From Gaiellasilicea sp037721555 (GTDB taxonomy: Bacteria > Actinomycetota > Thermoleophilia > Gaiellales > Gaiellaceae): 64,000 nt of DNA. Where the stretch lies: NCBI GenBank assembly GCA_037721555.1, contig JBBJOI010000009.1, forward strand, positions 50,825 through 114,824, written 5' to 3'. Positions within the stretch are counted from its first letter, which is position 1, and each line of letters begins with the position of its first letter. The notes under the pieces are model-generated. The model was not told the origin of the DNA and did no database searches. It was given only the letters and a program-made list of their open reading frames with translations. Made by a program: the position numbers and the translations under genes. Below are positions 1-7,759 of the stretch, in pieces.

Positions 1-1
1 C

Positions 2-430
2 CGGCGGCCCCAGCGACGCCGCATAGGCGACCTGAGCCTCCGCGCTGCGTTCACGGTCGGGCTCGCGCAGTGCCTGTCGCTGATGCCGGGTGTCTCACGC
101 TCGGGGATCACGATCACAGCCGGCCGCGCGCTCGGCCTCGACCGAGACTCTGCCGCTCGATTCTCGTTCCTCCTGCTCGTGCCGATCACCTTCGGTGCCG
201 TCCTCTACAAGGGTGTCACCGACGTGCTGCTCGGGGAGCTCCCGGCCGGAACGGCCGGGCCGTTTCTCGTCGGGAGCCTCGCATCCGGAGCCAGCGCACT
301 CGTCGCTATCTCGGCGCTCCTCGGGTACGTGCGCCGTCACGACTACTCCCTGTTCGTGTGGTACCGAGTTGCGGTGGGAGCGGCAGTGCTGCTCCTGATC
401 GCCACCGGCGTCCGTTCCGCCGGCTTTTAG
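2..430 (+). CDS. uppP: Undecaprenyl-diphosphatase (UppP/BacA), C-terminal part
   Basis: Membrane phosphatase that recycles undecaprenyl pyrophosphate to the lipid carrier used for peptidoglycan and other envelope glycans. Only the last ~142 codons are present; the frame is open from base 2, so the start lies upstream of the window. The family loop is visible near fragment residue 28 (SLMPGVSRSG, the P-G-x-S-R-S-G signature whose Arg and Ser form part of the active site), preceded by a GLAQC stretch typical of the family. Three to four hydrophobic segments follow, and the gene ends with TAG at 428-430. Full-length members have about 260-280 residues. Nothing in the visible part is unusual. Confidence 0.93.
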   Translation, partial: RRPQRRRIGDLSLRAAFTVGLAQCLSLMPGVSRSGITITAGRALGLDRDSAARFSFLLLVPITFGAVLYKGVTDVLLGELPAGTAGPFLVGSLASGASALVAISALLGYVRRHDYSLFVWYRVAVGAAVLLLIATGVRSAGF

Positions 431-623
431 ACTCGGGTCTCGTAATCGCTCGATCGGGGGGACGGCTCGACGTCGTGCGTGCCGACACACCATCCGGTAC
501 ACGAAACGCCGCCGCAAGCCGCACACGTTCGCCTCACGCGCAGCCTCGCGAGACCGCAGCACCTGGCCGATCGGCCTATTGCGCCCCCCAACACTCGTGG
601 GCTAGGGTGCCCGATCTTCAGGG

Positions 624-649
624 GTTGCCGCCCGCTGCTGGGCGGTAGC
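624..649 (+). promoter_or_regulatory. Leader hairpin upstream of the CAP-domain gene
   Basis: An inverted repeat (GCCGCCC at 627-633, GGGCGGT at 640-646, extended by weaker pairs to 624-649) lies 34 bases before the ATG of the CAP gene. A TAGGGT box at 604-609 could be its -10 element, so the hairpin would be in the 5' leader. It does not match a riboswitch class that I can recognise. Confidence 0.35.
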
Positions 650-682
650 GCAGACGTGCCCGGCGCTCGCCGACAAAGGGGA

Positions 683-1504
683 ATGATGAGAAAAAGAGTT
701 GTAGTAGTACGTGCGCTCGCGGTCGCCGCGGCGCTCGTTGGCACCGCGGCCGCGGTCCCGGCCCTTCTGCCAGGAACACCGCAGGCCGCACATGGCTATT
801 CCGTTATCGGCGACTGCTCGCCCGGGAGCGACTGGGGCACGCTGCGCCAGGACCTCAGCCAGCGGGTCGTCGACTTGGTCAACCAGCACCGCGCCTCGTT
901 GGGACTGCCGCAGCTCCAGGTCTCGACGTCCCTGACCGACGCCGCCGTCTGGAAGTCGCGGCATATGGCGTACTACCAGTACATGGCGCACAACGATCCC
1001 GCCCCACCGGTCTCGCGGGGGGTGGGGGATCGCCTGCTCGCCTGCGGCTACCCGGCCAACAATGCGGGCTGGGGCGAAAATATCGCCTACGGCTACGGGA
1101 GCGCTGACGCCGTCATGCAGGGCTGGTTGAACTCGCCCGGCCACCGGGCCAACATCGAGAACGCGAGCTACCGGGGCATCGGCGTCGGAGCGGCCTCGAG
1201 CAGCGGGGGGACGCTCTTCTGGACGCAGGAATTCGGCACGGAGGTGGGCTCTTCCTCGCCTTCGCCGCCGCCTCCTCCGCCGCCGGCACCCTCGCCTCCG
1301 CCTCCGGCACCTTCGCCTCCGCCTCCGCCGGCACCTGAGCCGCCACCGGCACCTGAGCCGCCACCGGCGAATGCGTCGGTCGCCGCTTGCGCGAACGGCG
1401 TGGACGACGACGGTGACGGCAGGATCGATTACCCAGCCGACCCGGGCTGCTCGAGCGCGTCCGACGACAACGAGTACAACTCCAGCTGGCGCCGCCGCTT
1501 CTGA
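683..1504 (+). CDS. Secreted CAP-domain (SCP/PR1-like) protein with Pro-rich linker and Asp-rich tail
   Basis: Predicted exported protein of 273 residues. Start: two tandem ATGs (683, 686) follow a purine-rich AAAGGGGA; the basic MRKR and hydrophobic stretch to about residue 35 form a signal peptide. Residues ~45-170 form a CAP domain: VDLVNQHRASLG at its start, the HND motif (MAHNDP), GWGENIAYG, a SPGHRANIEN motif and YRGIGVG. Bacterial CAP proteins (the YkwD group) are extracellular; their activity is mostly unknown. After the domain come ~45 residues of tandem PPPAPSP/PPPAPEP repeats, then a Cys-flanked Asp-rich motif (DDDGDGRIDYPADPGC) resembling calcium-binding tails of other exported actinobacterial proteins. 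A hairpin terminator follows. Wall association through the linker is inference. Confidence 0.88.
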   Translation: MMRKRVVVVRALAVAAALVGTAAAVPALLPGTPQAAHGYSVIGDCSPGSDWGTLRQDLSQRVVDLVNQHRASLGLPQLQVSTSLTDAAVWKSRHMAYYQYMAHNDPAPPVSRGVGDRLLACGYPANNAGWGENIAYGYGSADAVMQGWLNSPGHRANIENASYRGIGVGAASSSGGTLFWTQEFGTEVGSSSPSPPPPPPPAPSPPPPAPSPPPPPAPEPPPAPEPPPANASVAACANGVDDDGDGRIDYPADPGCSSASDDNEYNSSWRRRF

Positions 1505-1536
1505 GCTGACCCAGCCCCTCGAACACCCGTCAAAAG

Positions 1537-1564
1537 GTGGGGCGCCCGGCTGTGGGCGCCTCAC
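1537..1564 (+). terminator. Hairpin terminator after the CAP-domain gene
   Basis: An 11-bp stem (1537-1547 with 1554-1564, one G-T pair) with a six-base loop begins 32 bases after the CAP gene stop. There is no U-tract, as is common in high-GC actinobacteria. It separates the CAP gene from the gene starting at 1664. Confidence 0.6.
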
Positions 1565-1651
1565 CAGCTGACGCGTCGATTCTCTCTACTTGACATAACG
1601 TCCCTTTACGTGCGAGCCCTGAGAACGCGTCTCCCTCGCCGCGATCCGGCG

Positions 1652-1657
1652 TAAGCT
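1652..1657 (+). promoter_or_regulatory. -10-like box (TAAGCT) 6 bases before the GTG at 1664
   Basis: TAAGCT is followed by six bases and the GTG start codon, with no room for a Shine-Dalgarno sequence. This geometry would place the transcript start at or next to the start codon (leaderless mRNA). The same arrangement recurs at ten other genes in this window. Confidence 0.5.
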
Positions 1658-1663
1658 CTACCT

Positions 1664-2899
1664 GTGTCGCTCCTCACCGAGGTTGCCGACCTTGCGGAGG
1701 TGCCCGTCGAAGGTGTCGTCCGCGTCCTGACCCAGAAGCCGGTCGGGCGCCGCATCGAGCAGCGCGTGCTCGCCGTCGTCAACGAGCTCGACGACGCGCA
1801 GCTGCGAGCGCTCACCCGCTACGCGCTCGCGGCGGCTCCGACAGTCCTCGCGCCGCGGCCGCAGCCCCCGCCGGTATCTGAGCCTTCGGTCTCTGGGCCT
1901 CCTGCATCGCCTACGCCGCCGGAGGACACTGCCACCCTTGAGACCGCATCGGCCGGGGACGAGTTGACCGTTCGCCTCGGCCGGGTATTCGAGGAGTTCG
2001 TCGGCAGCCTGGAGGAGCTGAAGCGCGACCACGTCGCGGAACGGCAGGATCGGCTCGATGACCTCTCCGTCCTGATCGACCTGATCTCGACCGGGTGGAG
2101 CGGCGTCGATCGGCGTCTGGGTCGGTTGGAGCGGACGCTCGAGCGGCTGGAGCTCGAGCGGCGGGTGCCACCGCCGCCTTTGTCTCCGCTGCCTGCGTCT
2201 CCGCCCGCTGTGTCGCCGCCAGCTGTGCTGCTTCCAGCTGTAATCCGCGCCGCGCCGCCTCCGGCCGAGCCCGCTGCGGCCGAGAACGCTCTGGCCGCGA
2301 TCCCTGCGGCCCGCGCTCCCGCGAGGGTCCGCGGAGAAGCTCGGGTCGAGCCCACGCCCGAACCTGACGCACGAGCCGGCCGGAGGCTTCGGTGGCCCGG
2401 TGCCGCGACGCCGATCGCGTTCGTCGTGCTCCTGTTCGGGTCGCTGCTCCTGCTCGAGCTGCTGCCCTCGCGTGCGGAAGGACCGCGCCTCGCGGCGCCC
2501 GCCGAGAGAGGCTCTGCGCCGCCCGTCGCCACGACCCGCGGGAGCGCAACCAGTGCCAGCGCGACGAGCGCCGCGCCGACGACCGAGACCACGCCGGCGC
2601 CGACGACGACCGCGCCAACGACGACAGCGCCCACAACGACCGGTGGGGCCGCACTGTCCGCGACGCGCGTCTTCTCCTGGCTCCCGGTCGAGAATGCCCG
2701 CTACTACCTGGTCACGTTCGCGCGCGACGGCAAGCGTCTGTATCGCGCCTGGCCGACGGCCGCCCGCGTCACGCTGCCCTCCCGCCTCGCGCTCCGGCCG
2801 GGTTCCTACCGCTGGGTCGTCCGCCCGGGGCTCGGGAAGCGCAGCGACGGCCGCGTTGGCCTTCCCGTCCTGACATCGGCGTTCACGGTACCCGGCTGA
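1664..2899 (+). CDS. Single-pass membrane protein with LacI-HTH-like N-terminus and exported C-terminal domain (unknown role)
   Basis: A 411-residue protein that I do not recognise as a named family. Residues 3-40 resemble a LacI-type helix-turn-helix (VPVEGVVRVLTQKPV followed by a basic stretch), but a DNA-binding role is unproven. Residues ~70-110 are Pro-rich, ~110-165 look helical and charged, and ~170-240 are Ala/Pro-rich. One membrane segment lies at ~246-266 (IAFVVLLFGSLLLLELL). After it, a Thr/Ala/Pro-rich linker (~290-325) leads to an ~80-residue all-beta C-terminal domain (FSWLPVENARYYLVTF, then GSYRWVVRPG) that resembles a fibronectin-like fold. The layout suggests an inside-to-outside sensor or anchor. 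The GTG start is preceded by a leaderless-type -10 box. A sigma-70 gene follows 81 bases downstream. Confidence 0.75.
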   Translation: MSLLTEVADLAEVPVEGVVRVLTQKPVGRRIEQRVLAVVNELDDAQLRALTRYALAAAPTVLAPRPQPPPVSEPSVSGPPASPTPPEDTATLETASAGDELTVRLGRVFEEFVGSLEELKRDHVAERQDRLDDLSVLIDLISTGWSGVDRRLGRLERTLERLELERRVPPPPLSPLPASPPAVSPPAVLLPAVIRAAPPPAEPAAAENALAAIPAARAPARVRGEARVEPTPEPDARAGRRLRWPGAATPIAFVVLLFGSLLLLELLPSRAEGPRLAAPAERGSAPPVATTRGSATSASATSAAPTTETTPAPTTTAPTTTAPTTTGGAALSATRVFSWLPVENARYYLVTFARDGKRLYRAWPTAARVTLPSRLALRPGSYRWVVRPGLGKRSDGRVGLPVLTSAFTVPG

Positions 2900-2980
2900 G
2901 AGCGTGATGCCCCGCCGGCGTTTGAAGATGCGGAGCCGGCGGGTACGAGGCCGCATGGCCCTTTCGCGGCTCGGCCGCCC

Positions 2981-4036
2981 TTGACGACGATCGACATCGG
3001 TCACCTCCTGCACCACGAGGAGATCCGGCAACTGCTCGATGGTGCCGAGCAAGCCGGGTCGCTACGGCAGTCCGAGGTCGCGGAGATCGTCGAAGCCCAT
3101 GGGCTCGATCAGCTCGAGCAGGACGCGCTCTTCCGCGAGCTGGAGCAGCGAGGGATCGAGATTCTCGAGGAGCTGAAGCTCGGGGAGCCCTCCCCCGCTC
3201 CGGCTCCGGTACCACAGGAGACGACTACGGACGCCCTCCAGCTCTTCCTGCGCGAGGCCGGCCGTCATCAGCTGCTGACGGCGCCGCAGGAGGTGGAGCT
3301 GGCCAAGAAGATCGAGAGCGGCGACCTGCGCGCGAAGCAGCAGATGATCCAGTCGAACCTGCGCCTGGTCGTCTCGATCGCCAAGAACTACCGCAACCAG
3401 GGCCTCCCCTTCCTCGACCTGATCCAGGAGGGCACGCTGGGCCTGATCCGCGCCGTCGAGAAGTTCGACTGGCGCCGAGGCTTCAAGTTCTCCACCTACG
3501 CGACCTGGTGGATCCGGCAGGCCGTCGCGCGGGCACTCGCTGACAAGGCGCGAACGATCCGCATGCCGGTGCACATCGTCGAGCGACTCCAGAAGATGAA
3601 TCGTGCGGAGCGGACGCTGTGGACGCAGTTGGGCCGGGAGCCGACGCTGGAGGAGATCGCGGAGGAGGCCTCGCTGCCGCTTCAGCAGGCACGCGATGTG
3701 CGCGCGGCCGCCCGCGCGTCGACCAGTCTCGACCAACCAGTCGGCGAGACGGAGGACGCGGTGCTCGGCGACTTCGTCGCCGGTGAGGGGCCGCTGCCCG
3801 AAGAGGAGGTCGAGACCTCGCTGCGCAGCCAGGCGCTCAGAGCCGCGCTCGAGGCGCTCTCCGAGCGCGAGCGGCAGGTCGTGATCCTCAGGTATGGGCT
3901 CACGGACGCGGAGCCGAAGACCCTCGAGGAGATCGGTCGCCGGCTCGGCCTGACGCGCGAGCGGGTCCGGCAGATCGAGATGGACTCGCTCAAGCGGCTG
4001 GCGTCGCTGCGTGAGCTGGAATCGGTCGGCTCCTAG
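2981..4036 (+). CDS. RNA polymerase sigma-70 factor (RpoD/SigA-type)
   Basis: Sigma subunit of RNA polymerase, 351 residues. All conserved regions are present: a region 1.1-like N-terminus (~1-60), region 1.2 (DALQLFLREAGRHQLLT), region 2 with QSNLRLVVSIAKNY, the FLDLIQEGTLGLIRAVEKFD stretch and FSTYATWWIRQA for -10 recognition and melting, region 3 around residues 200-250, and region 4 with LSERERQVVILRYGL and the HTH of GLTRERVRQIE. TTG at 2981 is chosen because the upstream ATG at 2955 is in another frame and the protein then begins right at region 1.1. A second sigma-70 gene lies 900 bases away on the other strand. Which of the two is the main housekeeping factor cannot be decided here; the region 1.1 slightly favours this one. 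Confidence 0.93.
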   Translation: MTTIDIGHLLHHEEIRQLLDGAEQAGSLRQSEVAEIVEAHGLDQLEQDALFRELEQRGIEILEELKLGEPSPAPAPVPQETTTDALQLFLREAGRHQLLTAPQEVELAKKIESGDLRAKQQMIQSNLRLVVSIAKNYRNQGLPFLDLIQEGTLGLIRAVEKFDWRRGFKFSTYATWWIRQAVARALADKARTIRMPVHIVERLQKMNRAERTLWTQLGREPTLEEIAEEASLPLQQARDVRAAARASTSLDQPVGETEDAVLGDFVAGEGPLPEEEVETSLRSQALRAALEALSERERQVVILRYGLTDAEPKTLEEIGRRLGLTRERVRQIEMDSLKRLASLRELESVGS

Positions 4037-4091
4037 CGCTCAAGGACGCGGCGCCGTCCAGGGAGGCCGCGCTGTAGGGAGGCAGCGCCGT

Positions 4092-4877
4092 TCAGGAGGG
4101 GAGTGCGCGGCCGCAGAGCGGGGCATCAGGGGTCTTTGCGCGGTTTGCGCGGTCGGGATCTGCCGCTGCCGATTCGGAGCTTGCGCCGGAAAGCAGTGCG
4201 CTGCCGTCGAAGAGGCGGTTCGCCTCCTCCCCCACCCGAGCGTGAACGAGCGCATACGCTTCGTCCAGGTGCGGCGGCCGTGCCTGCCGGTGACCGTCGG
4301 AGGCGACGAGGCCGGCGAGTCGACCGTCGACGAGGTTCCAGCCGAGCTCGCGGGAGCCGAGGCCGTGACGCCCGAGCAGCGAGCTCGCGTTCACCTGCAG
4401 GATCCAACCCCGGTCGTGGAGCTCCCGGGCGAGCTCTGGACGGGCGAGAACTTCCTCCGCCCGCTCGGGATGCGCGATCACGGGGCGCAGGCGGCAATCC
4501 TCCGCGTGCTCGGCGACGGAGAGGAGGTCGTCGTAGCCAACCCAGAAGGGCACCTCGATCAACACGCGGTTCGTCCCGCCGAGGGCGTAGCGGCGGAGGT
4601 CTTCCTCGAGCAGCGGCCGCGTCGGCGTCAGCTCATAGCCGAGCCGCAGCTCGAGCTCCGCGAGTGGCGCGAGCTCGGCGAACGCGAGCCTGATGCGCTC
4701 CTCTCGCTGAGCCGTTAGCGGCAGGTGCGGCCAGACGTGTGGCGTCGCGAACAGGATGGCGGTACCCCGACGGGCAGCCTCGCGGCAGAGCACCGCTCCC
4801 TCGGCGAGAGATGAGGCACCGTCGTCGCCGGAGGGGCAGACATGGGTGTGGCAGTCGACGAAGGCGGGCCGGGCCAT
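4092..4877 (-). CDS. CpsB/CapC-like PHP-family phosphatase
   Basis: PHP-fold metallophosphatase of the CpsB/CapC/YwqE type, which in Firmicutes dephosphorylates tyrosine kinases that control capsule synthesis. The 261-residue protein shows the PHP metal ligands in order: FVDCHTHVCPSGDDG at the N-terminus, ATPHVWPH near residue 45, IEVPFW, VIAHPERAEE near residue 135 and a C-terminal ASDGHRQARPPHL. The last ~35 residues are Ala/Ser-rich and probably disordered. It is monocistronic, between two sigma-factor genes, and no partner kinase or capsule gene is in view, so the substrate is unknown. The ATG start has a -10-like box five bases upstream. Confidence 0.82.
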   Translation of the reverse strand: MARPAFVDCHTHVCPSGDDGASSLAEGAVLCREAARRGTAILFATPHVWPHLPLTAQREERIRLAFAELAPLAELELRLGYELTPTRPLLEEDLRRYALGGTNRVLIEVPFWVGYDDLLSVAEHAEDCRLRPVIAHPERAEEVLARPELARELHDRGWILQVNASSLLGRHGLGSRELGWNLVDGRLAGLVASDGHRQARPPHLDEAYALVHARVGEEANRLFDGSALLSGASSESAAADPDRANRAKTPDAPLCGRALPS

Positions 4878-4882
4878 GACCC

Positions 4883-4888
4883 AGCCTA
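4883..4888 (-). promoter_or_regulatory. -10-like box (TAGGCT) 5 bases before the CpsB-like gene
   Basis: On the minus strand TAGGCT is followed by five bases and the ATG at 4877. The spacing suggests a leaderless transcript. Confidence 0.5.
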
Positions 4889-4946
4889 GATGAGTGACGC
4901 CGCGGTCACGAGCGGGCTACGCGGCGCGCGACCCGCTGTCGGCGCG

Positions 4947-5960
4947 TCAGGTACGGAGGTAGAACTCGAGCGCCGGTGCGACCGACCGCAGCTCCCGCAA
5001 TGCGCGTGCCTCGAGTTGGCGTACCCGCTCCCGCGTGATCCCGAGGCCCGCACCGACTTCTTCGAGCGTCTGCGGGTGGGCGCCGTCGAGGCCGAAGCGG
5101 TGGGCCAGCACGTGGCGCATGCGCGGATTCAGCTGCTCGAGCGCATCGGCGAGCTCGGTTGAGCGCAGCCGGTCTGCCGTCTCGTCGGCTGGTCCGGCCG
5201 TCTTCGTGTCCTGGATCAGGTCGCCGTACAGGCTCTCGCCATCACCGACGGGCGTCTGCAGGCTGACTGGATCCTCGACGAGCTCGAGCAGTTCCCGCAC
5301 GCGCTGGGGGGTGAACCCGCTCTCGGCCGCGATCTCATCGAGCTTCGGGTCGCGGTTCAGCTTCTGGGCGAGCACGCGGCGCGACCTCGTCACGCGCCGG
5401 ACCTGCTCAGCGACATGAACGGGCAGCCGAATCGTGCGCCCCTGCTCTGCGAGCGCGCGGGTGACGGCCTGTCGGATCCACCAGGTGGCATAGGTGGACA
5501 GCTTGAAGCCGAGCGTGTAGTCGAACTTCTCGACGGCCCGGATCAGGCCAAGGTTGCCCTCCTGGATCAGGTCGAGGAGCGGCACGCCGGCCTTTGTGTA
5601 GTTCCGAGTGATCGACATCACGAGGCGCAGGTTCGACTCGATCAGCTTGCGCTTGGCGACCTCGTCGCCGAGATCCTTGCGGCGCGCGAGCTCGCGCTCC
5701 TCTCCCCGTGTCAGGAGGCGGCCGTCGCCGATCTGGCGGACGTAGAGCTTCAGCGGATCTTGGGTGACCGCAGGAGTGTCGGGATAATCGATCTCGGCCT
5801 CTTCCCCGGCCTCTGCCGCCGGATCGTCCAGCGCCGGCAGGAGCTCGAGGACGGGCTCGAGGGGCAGATTGGAGAGCGGCTCGGCAGTCGGGGAGGTGTC
5901 CACTGTGCACGCTCTATCGGCGGCGGTCGGGTGCAGCTTGAGGACGTTTCGCTCTCGCAA
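4947..5960 (-). CDS. RNA polymerase sigma-70 factor (primary-like, without region 1.1)
   Basis: Sigma factor of 337 residues. Region 1.2 (DPLKLYVRQIGDGRLLT), region 2 (ESNLRLVMSITRNY, VPLLDLIQEGNLGLIRAVE, LSTYATWWIRQAV), region 3 (RLPVHVAEQVRR) and region 4 (LNPRMRHVLAHRFGL, LGITRERVRQLEA) are all intact, with a 70-residue acidic N-terminal extension instead of a clear region 1.1. The longest reading starts with TTG at 5960; GTG at 5903, giving MDTSPTAEP, is a reasonable alternative. It resembles primary and group 2 (HrdB/SigB-like) factors. It is transcribed divergently from the amidotransferase gene at 6195, so both promoters must lie within 5961-6194. Confidence 0.92.
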   Translation of the reverse strand: MRERNVLKLHPTAADRACTVDTSPTAEPLSNLPLEPVLELLPALDDPAAEAGEEAEIDYPDTPAVTQDPLKLYVRQIGDGRLLTRGEERELARRKDLGDEVAKRKLIESNLRLVMSITRNYTKAGVPLLDLIQEGNLGLIRAVEKFDYTLGFKLSTYATWWIRQAVTRALAEQGRTIRLPVHVAEQVRRVTRSRRVLAQKLNRDPKLDEIAAESGFTPQRVRELLELVEDPVSLQTPVGDGESLYGDLIQDTKTAGPADETADRLRSTELADALEQLNPRMRHVLAHRFGLDGAHPQTLEEVGAGLGITRERVRQLEARALRELRSVAPALEFYLRT

Positions 5961-6194
5961 GGAACGGGGGCCGCTGCCGCGGATCCCGTTCCGCGTCGGA
6001 TCCCTGCCAGCTGCGTGGGCCGGGTGGGGCTTGCTTCCGTGACGAGGGTTTGCCGGATGCCGCAGGGATTCGATCCGAGGCTGCGAACTACCCGGGCGGA
6101 TCTGCCGTTCCTAACTTTGCGGAAACACCTTTCGTCTACCCTCTGAAAACAGGGGTATCTCTTCCTCTGTCGACTGCGGCCATAGGACAAGTGC

Positions 6195-6992
6195 ATGTGC
6201 GGAATCGCCGGATATAGCCTCAGCTGCGCCTCGAGCGTCAACCGCACGCTGGCCGCCCAGGCGCTCCTGGCGGGCATCGCCGAACGTGGTGCGGATGCCG
6301 TGGGCTACGCCTTCCGTGGCCCCGACGGCGAGATCCGGGTGCACAAGCGTCGCTCCGGAGCGACGGCGCTGCTGGACGAGCTCTCCGTCCCGGCCGACGC
6401 GACGCAAGTGCTCGTTCACGTGCGCGACTACACCAAGGGTCATCCGCGGATCGAGGCCAACAACCATCCGATCCGCCATGGCGCGGTTGTCGGCATCCAC
6501 AACGGCATCATCGTCAACGACGAGGAGATCTTCGCGCGCTACGGCTTCGGCCGTGCCGAGCCGGACATGACGGTCGACTCCGAGGCGATCTTTGCGCTCG
6601 CCGAGCACGCGGAAGGGCGCCCGGAGGCGCTCGAGGAGCTGCACGGGGCGATGGCCACAGGTTGGCTCGACGAGCGGGTCTCCTCCACCCTCTTCCTGGC
6701 CCGCGCCGTCGGCAGGCCTCTCTGGATCGGAGCCGCCGGGCACGAGCTCTTCTTTGCCTCCACACGCCAGGCGCTCGAGGTGCTCGAGCGGACGCTTCGC
6801 CTCGGCCTGCGCAAGCGAGAGGTGGGCGAGGGGATGCTCCTGCGGGTCGAGGAGAGCCGGGTCGCGTCCGTCGAGCGCTTCGTGCCCGACCGCTCCTACG
6901 TCGAGGAGACGATCCTGCCCTCCGTGCGCGCACCGCACGAGGGGCGCTCGAGCCTCCAGCGGCTCGCCGCGATCGCGCTCGCTGCCGTCTAG
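6195..6992 (+). CDS. Stand-alone class II glutamine amidotransferase
   Basis: N-terminal-nucleophile glutaminase domain like those of GlmS, PurF and AsnB, releasing ammonia from glutamine. The start is fixed by MCGIAGYS: Cys2 becomes the catalytic nucleophile after Met removal. Other class II elements are visible: HVRDYTKGHPRIEANNHPI (the Arg loop), GIHNGIIVND (oxyanion Asn-Gly) and VDSEAIFAL (substrate Asp). At 265 residues it holds only the glutaminase domain; no SIS, PRTase or synthetase domain follows. The acceptor enzyme is unknown and no obvious partner is adjacent. It is divergent from the sigma-factor gene. Overlap with a neighbouring operon is absent, so it is probably monocistronic. 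Confidence 0.85.
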   Translation: MCGIAGYSLSCASSVNRTLAAQALLAGIAERGADAVGYAFRGPDGEIRVHKRRSGATALLDELSVPADATQVLVHVRDYTKGHPRIEANNHPIRHGAVVGIHNGIIVNDEEIFARYGFGRAEPDMTVDSEAIFALAEHAEGRPEALEELHGAMATGWLDERVSSTLFLARAVGRPLWIGAAGHELFFASTRQALEVLERTLRLGLRKREVGEGMLLRVEESRVASVERFVPDRSYVEETILPSVRAPHEGRSSLQRLAAIALAAV

Positions 6993-7013
6993 CTGGCGGC
7001 CGTCTAGCTCGCG

Positions 7014-7694
7014 TCAGCCGACATGGCCGTCCGCGGCGACGTCGACGCCCTCGTCGAGGAGCCGCTCCCGCACGAGAAACTGGAACGCCGCCCACGCCGG
7101 CTGCACGTCGATCATCCGGTAAACCTGCCACTCCGTCAGCAGCGACGGGTCGGCGAGCCGCGCCGCCTTCCAGTCGTCCATCTTCGGCAGTCGACCCAGG
7201 CGGCGCGCGAGCGCCGATCCCTGCTCAACCGCCCGCTCGAGCCGCTCCTCGCCGACCGGGACGTCGAATCCGGCGTCACGGAGCGCCTGCGCCAGCGAGC
7301 CGAAGGTGTGCCAGAGGAGGGACTTCGACGGCATCGAGCCCTTGCGTGCGTCGAGATCTCGCGCCGTCGGCGTCCGCTCCAGCTCCTCTCCGAGCGCGCG
7401 GAGCTGACCGAGCAGTTCCTCGCGCGTCGCGAACCGGCGCGGCACGAGACCCGCCCTTCGCTTCGCAGTGTTCCAGCTGCCGAAGTGCTCGATCACCGTC
7501 TGCGGGTGCACGCTCGTCTCTGGATCCGCGGCGAACTCCCTCATCGTCGGCGACCGTCCCAGGCGCTCGGCGCACCCCTGCAGCTGCTCGATGATCTGCG
7601 CGTCGGAGTAGCGCTTGCGGATCCCGGCCTGGAAGTCGGCGAGCGCCTGCGGGTCGATGCCTGCCACGGCTGGGTGCCGGCGCGGCCGGGTCAT
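7014..7694 (-). CDS. Homing-endonuclease-associated repeat (HNH_repeat) protein
   Basis: A 226-residue protein built of about three repeats of the helical unit often found next to homing endonucleases (pattern: I/L-x-x-L, G-R-x-P-T-x-x-D/E-F, then x-S-W/L-x-x-A-K/L-R-x-A-G). Units are seen around residues 30-85 (LGRSPTMREF ... GSWNTAKRRAGL), 90-145 (LERTPTARDL ... GSLAQALRDAGF) and 155-205 (LGRLPKMDDW). The repeat is thought to bind DNA. No HNH or other nuclease motif is present, so it may be a DNA-binding protein without catalytic function. It has its own leaderless-type promoter. The target is unknown. Confidence 0.72.
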   Translation of the reverse strand: MTRPRRHPAVAGIDPQALADFQAGIRKRYSDAQIIEQLQGCAERLGRSPTMREFAADPETSVHPQTVIEHFGSWNTAKRRAGLVPRRFATREELLGQLRALGEELERTPTARDLDARKGSMPSKSLLWHTFGSLAQALRDAGFDVPVGEERLERAVEQGSALARRLGRLPKMDDWKAARLADPSLLTEWQVYRMIDVQPAWAAFQFLVRERLLDEGVDVAADGHVG

Positions 7695-7700
7695 GCAATC

Positions 7701-7706
7701 AGTCTA
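7701..7706 (-). promoter_or_regulatory. -10-like box (TAGACT) 6 bases before the HNH_repeat gene
   Basis: TAGACT on the minus strand lies six bases before the ATG at 7694. A TTGCAG hexamer 16 bases further upstream could be the -35 element. It is the best complete promoter candidate of the leaderless type in this window. Confidence 0.55.
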
Positions 7707-7759
7707 GATCAAAATGAGCAAACTGCAAGGCGGTCTGAGTGAGCATGTCCTTCGGAGCC

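Noticed and set aside
431..682. A ydaO-type (c-di-AMP) riboswitch before the CAP-domain gene
   Set aside because: Only a simple hairpin is present; the conserved core sequences of that class are not visible.
1255..1375. Possible CRISPR-like repeats
   Set aside because: The periodicity is the Pro-rich linker code of the CAP gene; there are no spacers or cas genes in the window.
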